Source of the DNA: a virus
Reading direction: 5' to 3' (one strand)
Length of the DNA: 23,235 nucleotides
Virus record (IMG/VR): IMGVR_UViG_3300045741_000111
Location: 1-23,235 of that record
A model generated the notes under the pieces. The model was not told where the DNA came from, did no database searches, and saw only the letters and a program-made list of their open reading frames with translations. Made by a program: the position numbers and the translations under genes. Below are positions 18,774 to 23,235 of the stretch, piece after piece (position 1 is the stretch's first letter; every line of letters starts with the position of its first letter).

Positions 18774-19724
18774 ATGCCAGGACAAGTATACTCTGTATCA
18801 ACATACGGTGGTAACTGGACTGTTCCCTATTTGAGTGAACGGCTTCGTTCGGTAGCACAGCCTTTTTATGTGTTACGGCAATTTGCTGATGTTCGCGAAG
18901 CAATTGGTAAAGGACGTGGCGACACGTTCTACTTCGACAAACGTCAGAACGTTCAAACTCAGGGCGGAACAATTCTAGAAACCCAGACGATTCCAGAAAC
19001 TCAATTCCTTACAAACCAAGGAACTTGTATTATCTCGGAATACGCCAACTCAATTCCTTTCACAGCTAAACTAGACGCTCTAGGTCAATTCTCAGTTTCA
19101 TCTGAGATTGAACAGGCACTACGTGACGATCAAGTCAAAGTATTGGAGTCTGCGGCAGGTAACGCCTTCGCGACCACTGATTACTATGGCGTATGCGTTG
19201 GTACTTCTAGTTTTGCTATCACAACCAACGGAACCGCTACTGCTACTGCCACAGCTAACCTAACAGGTAAGAATGTGCGCAGCGCTGTAGACTTCTTCAA
19301 GAAACGTTTAGTACCGAAATTCGACGGACGTAACTACGTAATGGTAGCTTCAACTTCTGCTCTTTCGGGTATGTTCGATGATACTGCCGCTGGAGGCTGG
19401 GTAACTGTATCTCAGTATACTCAACCCTTTGCTGCAAATATTCTTAACGGTGAGGTAGGCACTTACTACGGCGCTCGCTTCGTTGAAGAGACCGGTTATT
19501 TATCGAATAGTATTGGCAATAGTTCTGCTTATGGTCAAGCTGTTTTGCTTGGTGGTGATAACGTCATCGAAGCTGTATCTATTCCAGAAGAAATGCGTAT
19601 GAAGAATACGTCAGATTACGGTCGCGATATGGGTATGGCGTGGTATGCTTTACTTGGTTTCAAAATCGTATGGAATTATGCTAACGACGGTGAACAGCAT
19701 ATTATGTTCATCACATCAGCCTAA
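18774..19724 (+). CDS. Major capsid protein (N4-gp56-like, HK97 fold expected)
   Basis: 316 residues, ribosome site TTAGGAG close to ATG. The order after portal and scaffold, the length and the A/G/T/V-rich, beta-rich composition identify the shell protein. Local words such as F-Y-V-L-R-Q-F-A-D-V, G-D-T-F-Y-F-D-K and an E-E-x-R-M-K...D-Y-G-R-D-M-G-M-A-W-Y-A-L end resemble capsids of the N4 gp56 group. Expected to assemble as hexamers and pentamers. It should be among the most expressed genes, and an efficient terminator follows two genes on. Confidence 0.82.
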   Translation: MPGQVYSVSTYGGNWTVPYLSERLRSVAQPFYVLRQFADVREAIGKGRGDTFYFDKRQNVQTQGGTILETQTIPETQFLTNQGTCIISEYANSIPFTAKLDALGQFSVSSEIEQALRDDQVKVLESAAGNAFATTDYYGVCVGTSSFAITTNGTATATATANLTGKNVRSAVDFFKKRLVPKFDGRNYVMVASTSALSGMFDDTAAGGWVTVSQYTQPFAANILNGEVGTYYGARFVEETGYLSNSIGNSSAYGQAVLLGGDNVIEAVSIPEEMRMKNTSDYGRDMGMAWYALLGFKIVWNYANDGEQHIMFITSA

Positions 19725-19733
19725 GGAATAAAT

Positions 19734-20156
19734 ATGAGCTATTCAGATCAAAAATACTACGCACGTAATCACTATCGTGAAGGCTCTGCACTATCTTTTG
19801 GAACTGCGACCGCTGGCTCTTCAACTGGTCATAACGTCACCGACGTTGCCAACATGAAGAAGTTCGTTCGTCGTTCACAGGTGACAGGTGCTCGTCTACA
19901 CGTTACTACTATACCGAATGCGGCTAGCACTAACCTAGTGGCTAGTTTCGTTAACGGCACTAATACCTTTGGTACAGCGGTTTTAACTACCGCTGCTTTA
20001 GATTCATATATTGATCTAGTTATTACCACAGCTTCTAACGGTATCTTTGCCGCTGGGGATGAGTTAAAGATCAATATTACTGGCACTGCTACCGCCTCTG
20101 GCGCGGCTGTCGGAGCTTTTGACGTTTGGATTGAACAGAACGAACTGTTCGCGTAA
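19734..20156 (+). CDS. Probable capsid decoration/head protein
   Basis: 140 residues, ATG behind AAGGAATAAAT, nine bases after the capsid stop. Sequence MSYSDQKYYARNHYREGSAL then a Thr/Ala/Val-rich beta-sandwich-like body (G-T-A-T-A-G-S-S-T-G, T-T-I-P-N-A-A-S-T-N, A-T-A-S-G-A-A-V-G-A-F-D-V-W) with no cysteines. Small beta-rich proteins encoded right after the capsid typically bind its outside and stiffen it. It ends 13 bases before a terminator. Confidence 0.65.
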   Translation: MSYSDQKYYARNHYREGSALSFGTATAGSSTGHNVTDVANMKKFVRRSQVTGARLHVTTIPNAASTNLVASFVNGTNTFGTAVLTTAALDSYIDLVITTASNGIFAAGDELKINITGTATASGAAVGAFDVWIEQNELFA

Positions 20157-20169
20157 TCACTTTAAACCT

Positions 20170-20197
20170 AAAGGGGAGGTTCTACGCCCTCCCCTTT
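20170..20197 (+). terminator. Intrinsic terminator ending the head-gene operon
   Basis: AAAGGGGAGG (20170-20179) pairs perfectly with CCTCCCCTTT (20188-20197) round an 8-base loop, followed by TATTTAT, the T-run merging with the stem. It lies 14 bases after the stop of the decoration gene and separates head from later genes. Confidence 0.88.
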
Positions 20198-20228
20198 TAT
20201 TTATATCTACTCTCACATAGGAGAAACT

Positions 20229-20705
20229 ATGAGTAATTTAAAACCAACAGACCCTATACGTCCTACTGTAACTCCTCCCGAACCTGCAACTGATTGGAGT
20301 GTTTTTGAGAAACTACGCCTCAATCCTAAACTAATCCGCTGCGAGTCTTACAAAGAATTTCACGGCCAAGATTCCACCTGCCATACAACTCTACGCCCTA
20401 AGGTAGATTCCATCAAGTCACATATTCTAGGCGATCACTCCGGCGCGTTCTACGTTGAGCTAGAAGCCGTTCCTGAAGGTGCTAAAGTTTGGTCGGGCTG
20501 GCAAGATCTCAAATTGCTTGGCGCAGAACTAGAGGATCTACGCGGTGCGTATCGCATCGATAAACGAATCGGCGCTGTAGTTCACGAGATCCGCCCACTC
20601 ATGGAACCTCACATGGGTAACAACAAACGCAAGTGGCCGGGTAAAGCTTTCTACATGACAATCTCACTCCCCATCGTTAAACAGATTCCTGTTGACGAAG
20701 AGTAA
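20229..20705 (+). CDS. Unknown 158-residue protein
   Basis: ATG 20229 after TAGGAGAAACT. Starts with a Pro/Thr-rich MSNLKPTDPIRPTVTPPEPA and has a folded middle with a W-S-G-W-Q-D-L-K-L-L-G segment, C38/C51-type cysteine pair (L-I-R-C-E-S, D-S-T-C-H-T) and a C-terminus W-P-G-K-A-F-Y-M-T-I-S. First gene after the terminator, so it needs its own promoter, which I could not point to. Its tail overlaps the next gene's start by 14 bases. No function recognised. Confidence 0.7.
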   Translation: MSNLKPTDPIRPTVTPPEPATDWSVFEKLRLNPKLIRCESYKEFHGQDSTCHTTLRPKVDSIKSHILGDHSGAFYVELEAVPEGAKVWSGWQDLKLLGAELEDLRGAYRIDKRIGAVVHEIRPLMEPHMGNNKRKWPGKAFYMTISLPIVKQIPVDEE

Positions 20706-22212
20706 CCCACTCACTGCTTCGGCATTAACCAAGATTACTCCGAAGCAGTGGGTTCGTTTTCGGGCTGCTGGTTACATGACAGGTATTGGTCTCCACTGGG
20801 GAGCGGCTGACCATATTTTACCTATTGCGGCTACGGGTCCCAATACTTCTACAATATATGCAGATAAAATTCAAACACCTTTTGCTCAAGTTTATGATTT
20901 AGAATTGTTAACTCGTAAATCTTTTGATTGGGTTCTTTGCGGGGAACGTATCCTTACCGAAGAAAAACCCTTAGAGCGTCTTCAAGAGTTGATATCAAAG
21001 CTGCGTCAAGGTGGACATCTTATATTTGCTATTCCACAAGAAACCTCTGCTACTTTTAACTATATACAGTTTGAAGATATGCTACGTAAAATAGGCTCTT
21101 GGTGTATTAAAGATTATCAAACTAAAGTTGGTGTGGTTTTAGTTATAGCTAAATTAATTCCAGGTTTTGGTAAGATTGAATATCTTAAACCTCCCACACG
21201 TAAACGTGCCTGCATAATTCGCTACGGCGCAATTGGCGATTTAATTATGGTCACGCCTTTGATTCGTGCTCTTCACGAAGACGGCTATGACGTAACTATG
21301 AATGTTTCAACTTATTCTAAAGATGCTATAACTAACAATCCTTATGTATCTAATATTATTCCTCACGAAAGAAATGTCGTAGATAATCAAGAACTAGGTG
21401 CGTACTGGGCAACTTGGGCTCAGGAGTATGATAAATACATAAACCTCTCAGAGTCAATAGAAGGGTCACTCCTAAAGATCGAAGCACGTCGGGACTTCTA
21501 CACACCTAAAGCATTTCGTGAAGCTACTTGCTCTGAGGGATATCTAGATAAAACCATGCGCATAGCAGGTTACCCTGACGCTCCAAAACGTCAAGAGTTA
21601 TTTTTTTCCAAATCGGAAGAAGCGTGGCGAGATAAATTTCTAAAACCCTATAAAGACAAATTCACTATTGGTTGGGGTTTGAATGGGTCTTCTGCCCACA
21701 AGCGCTACGCAATCCTAGAGCCCACACTTCGTAGTTGGTTAGAAGACAAAGAAGACGCGCAAGTTTTCCTACTTGGAAATGAAGCTGCTCGCCCTTTAAC
21801 CTTTGAACATCCTCAAGTTCGTTCGTTGATTTCCGAGATATCGCTACGCGAACTCTTCTGTATGCTGGAGAAACTAAACGTAGTGGTTGGTCCAGAATCC
21901 GCCATCATTAACGCGGCGGCATGCTGGACCAACCCAAAAATAGTGTTACTCTCACACTCCTCCGAATCAAACCTCTGTTCTAACTGGACGAACTATGTAG
22001 CTCTTAAACCAGATGCAGCTATAGCCCCCTGCTATCCTTGCCATCAAATGCATAACTCGGCAGACACCTGCCCCCTAGTTCAAATAGAAACTGATACACT
22101 ACCTGAAGTATTACGTACAGGCCCCGCTTGCGCAATGGGTGCTATTTCCGCAGAAGCTGTACACGCTGCTCTAGATATTGCTTACAGCGCTTGGAAAAAC
22201 CGGATGATATAA
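20692..22212 (+). CDS. Methyltransferase-like/GT9 glycosyltransferase fusion
   Basis: 506 residues from TTG 20692; a later start would break the first domain. Residues about 20-155 look like a degenerate class I methyltransferase: W-V-R-F-R-A-A-G-Y, G-L-H-W-G-A-A-D, S-F-D-W-V-L-C-G-E and R-Q-G-G-H-L-I-F-A-I-P. From 172, R-A-C-I-I-R-Y-G-A-I-G-D-L-I-M-V-T-P-L is the opening of GT9 ADP-heptose heptosyltransferases. V-V-G-P-E-S-A-I-I-N-A-A-A-C-W (about 400) is the donor-site G-P-x-x-x-x-x-x-A-A. A CYPCH...C cluster follows. GT9 enzymes move heptose onto lipopolysaccharide or, in some cases, protein. Overlaps the preceding gene. Expected to use the activated sugar from the 7267-10496 genes. Confidence 0.8.
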   Translation: MTKSNPLTASALTKITPKQWVRFRAAGYMTGIGLHWGAADHILPIAATGPNTSTIYADKIQTPFAQVYDLELLTRKSFDWVLCGERILTEEKPLERLQELISKLRQGGHLIFAIPQETSATFNYIQFEDMLRKIGSWCIKDYQTKVGVVLVIAKLIPGFGKIEYLKPPTRKRACIIRYGAIGDLIMVTPLIRALHEDGYDVTMNVSTYSKDAITNNPYVSNIIPHERNVVDNQELGAYWATWAQEYDKYINLSESIEGSLLKIEARRDFYTPKAFREATCSEGYLDKTMRIAGYPDAPKRQELFFSKSEEAWRDKFLKPYKDKFTIGWGLNGSSAHKRYAILEPTLRSWLEDKEDAQVFLLGNEAARPLTFEHPQVRSLISEISLRELFCMLEKLNVVVGPESAIINAAACWTNPKIVLLSHSSESNLCSNWTNYVALKPDAAIAPCYPCHQMHNSADTCPLVQIETDTLPEVLRTGPACAMGAISAEAVHAALDIAYSAWKNRMI

Positions 22213-22219
22213 TGCCTAT

Positions 22220-22897
22220 ATGGCATTTTCCACACAAAAAACACAAGCGGAAATATTGTCTATGTGTAGAAATTTACTCATGGACCCAAACGGCCGCGTG
22301 TGGAATAACCCTACTTTAAACGGTTATATAGATGATTGGCAGAATTTAATTCAGAATGAACTTCCTCTGGTTACTTCTACTGCTACATTAGTCACTTCGT
22401 CAGCTACAAATTCTTATACCGCCTTTGCTTCCGATATAGATCAACCTATTTCTTTTTTTTGGAATGGGGTTCAACTTCCTCCTAGAGAACCAGAGGACAT
22501 GTATCAAATATCTGCTACTTTTAGAACTGAAGAGTCTGGCACACCTCGTGTAGTTATGCCAATAAATTTTCAACAATTTGAACTACATCCAGAACCTAAC
22601 ACGACAGGTACAGCTGTTATAGAATATACGAAAAAATTAGCATTAGCTACTTCAACCTCCACCACAGAACTTCCAACCTGGATAGTTTACACCTGCCCTT
22701 ATTTCGTAGCTATGTCTGCTTACTCAAAAGATTCGCCACTATCCGATCAGAATAAAGCTAATGTATACAAAGGTATTTTTAAACAACGTTTAGCTAAAGT
22801 TAAAGAGTTATGGGCTAAGCGAGAATCAAATCATATCAGAACATTTCGGCCTAACGGCCATTTTCAATCAAATATACTTTTAGGGAAAAGGTCCTAA
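22220..22897 (+). CDS. Probable head-tail adaptor/connector protein
   Basis: 225 residues. The opening Q-A-E-I-L-S-M-C-R-N-L-L-M-D-P-N-G-R-V-W-N-N-P-T-L-N-G-Y-I (given in pieces) is like small phage neck proteins, which start with a helix, then D-P-x-G-x-x-W and a second helix N-G-Y-I-D-D-W-Q. A beta-rich middle with F-W-N-G-V-Q-L-P-P follows, then a long C-terminal helix (N-K-A-N-V-Y-K-G-I-F-K-Q-R-L-A-K-V-K-E-L-W). Such proteins plug the portal ring and hold the tail. Eight bases after the preceding stop. Moderate confidence. Confidence 0.65.
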   Translation: MAFSTQKTQAEILSMCRNLLMDPNGRVWNNPTLNGYIDDWQNLIQNELPLVTSTATLVTSSATNSYTAFASDIDQPISFFWNGVQLPPREPEDMYQISATFRTEESGTPRVVMPINFQQFELHPEPNTTGTAVIEYTKKLALATSTSTTELPTWIVYTCPYFVAMSAYSKDSPLSDQNKANVYKGIFKQRLAKVKELWAKRESNHIRTFRPNGHFQSNILLGKRS

Positions 22898-22898
22898 T

Positions 22899-23235
22899 AT
22901 GCGTAATTTTATCATGTGTCTGATGCTATTAGCATCTTCTCTTCTAGGAGCCGACAACGGTCTGGGTTGGGTACCTTCATCACCAACCGTTGTTACTAGT
23001 ACTACCTCCTATATATATTCTATTTATCTAGCTAACACCTCGGCAAGTGCTGTAACTTGTACTATTCGAGACAATACCACAAATGATACTACTGGTTATC
23101 AAATTTGGCCCGCTATTTCTATAGCAGCTAATACAGTATATATCTATACAGCTCCGGAACGTTCGGCATTTGTAAAAGCTCAACTAGGGTTTAAATGGTC
23201 TTGTAGTACAGGTAGTGTAGTTGTAGGTATGATCG
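22899..23235 (+). CDS. Secreted protein with signal peptide, partial at right edge
   Basis: At least 112 codons from ATG 22899, no stop before the window ends. MRNFIMCLMLLASSLLGADN is a Sec signal with cleavage expected after LGA (about 16-18). The mature part is beta-rich with S/T/N and a W, including T-S-T-T-S-Y-I-Y-S-I-Y-L-A-N, C-T-I-R-D-N-T-T-N-D-T and W-S-C-S-T-G. It resembles small immunoglobulin-like secreted proteins. It sits in the virion gene region, paralleling the secreted gene at 12786, although the two are not similar to the eye. Confidence 0.65.
   Translation, partial: MRNFIMCLMLLASSLLGADNGLGWVPSSPTVVTSTTSYIYSIYLANTSASAVTCTIRDNTTNDTTGYQIWPAISIAANTVYIYTAPERSAFVKAQLGFKWSCSTGSVVVGMI

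Noticed and set aside
1-23235. CRISPR array or insertion sequence
   Set aside because: No regularly spaced direct repeats, transposase motifs or terminal inverted repeats were seen.

Overview
The window is part of a tailed double-stranded DNA bacteriophage (Caudoviricetes). It carries a virion module (terminase, portal, scaffold, major capsid, probable head-tail adaptor) on the + strand and a leftward-transcribed arm of small accessory genes, tRNAs and a tmRNA. The host cannot be named from the sequence. Two Sec-type signal peptides and ADP-heptose-like sugar genes fit a Gram-negative host. No integrase, repressor or lysis gene was recognised here.

Left arm (1-5302, - strand): a chain of small genes, many with good Shine-Dalgarno sites or ATGA overlaps, mixed with structured RNAs. 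It holds tRNA-Lys(TTT), tRNA-Tyr(GTA), a tRNA with a TAT anticodon and a long variable arm, an orphan tRNA 3' end and a degenerate tRNA-like element. The most striking element is at 2353-2768. I read it as a circularly permuted, two-piece tmRNA: the acceptor half is transcribed first, then a structured intervening segment, then the coding half with a 27-residue tag frame. Both halves pair with each other in the acceptor stem and in helix P2.

Strand switch (5303-6066): about 0.7 kb without genes. It is rich in short palindromes, three of them built round a GAA triloop, followed by a 44-bp A/T-only-like tract, a 12-bp palindrome and a consensus-like sigma70 promoter that fires rightward.

Right arm (6068-23235, + strand): small zinc-binding and unknown proteins come first. 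Next is a tightly overlapping run: PfkB/RfaE-type sugar kinase, GGQ release-factor-like protein, cupin, and the N-terminal ATPase half of the large terminase. About 4.9 kb of other genes follow: a membrane peptide, RfaE-type nucleotidyltransferase, a PheS N-domain fragment, adenosylcobalamin-dependent ribonucleotide reductase, zinc ribbon, secreted protein, C39-like cysteine peptidase and FkbM methyltransferase. Then comes the nuclease half of the terminase, so terL is split between its two domains. Portal, scaffold, major capsid and a probable decoration protein follow and end at a strong terminator (20170-20197). Beyond it lie an unknown gene, a methyltransferase-like/GT9 glycosyltransferase fusion, a probable adaptor and a secreted protein cut by the window edge.

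How it fits together: the kinase, cupin, nucleotidyltransferase and heptosyltransferase-like protein could make and use an activated heptose-type sugar, with FkbM possibly methylating the glycan. The tmRNA, GGQ protein, tRNAs and PheS fragment form a translation-related set. The reductase supplies deoxynucleotides.
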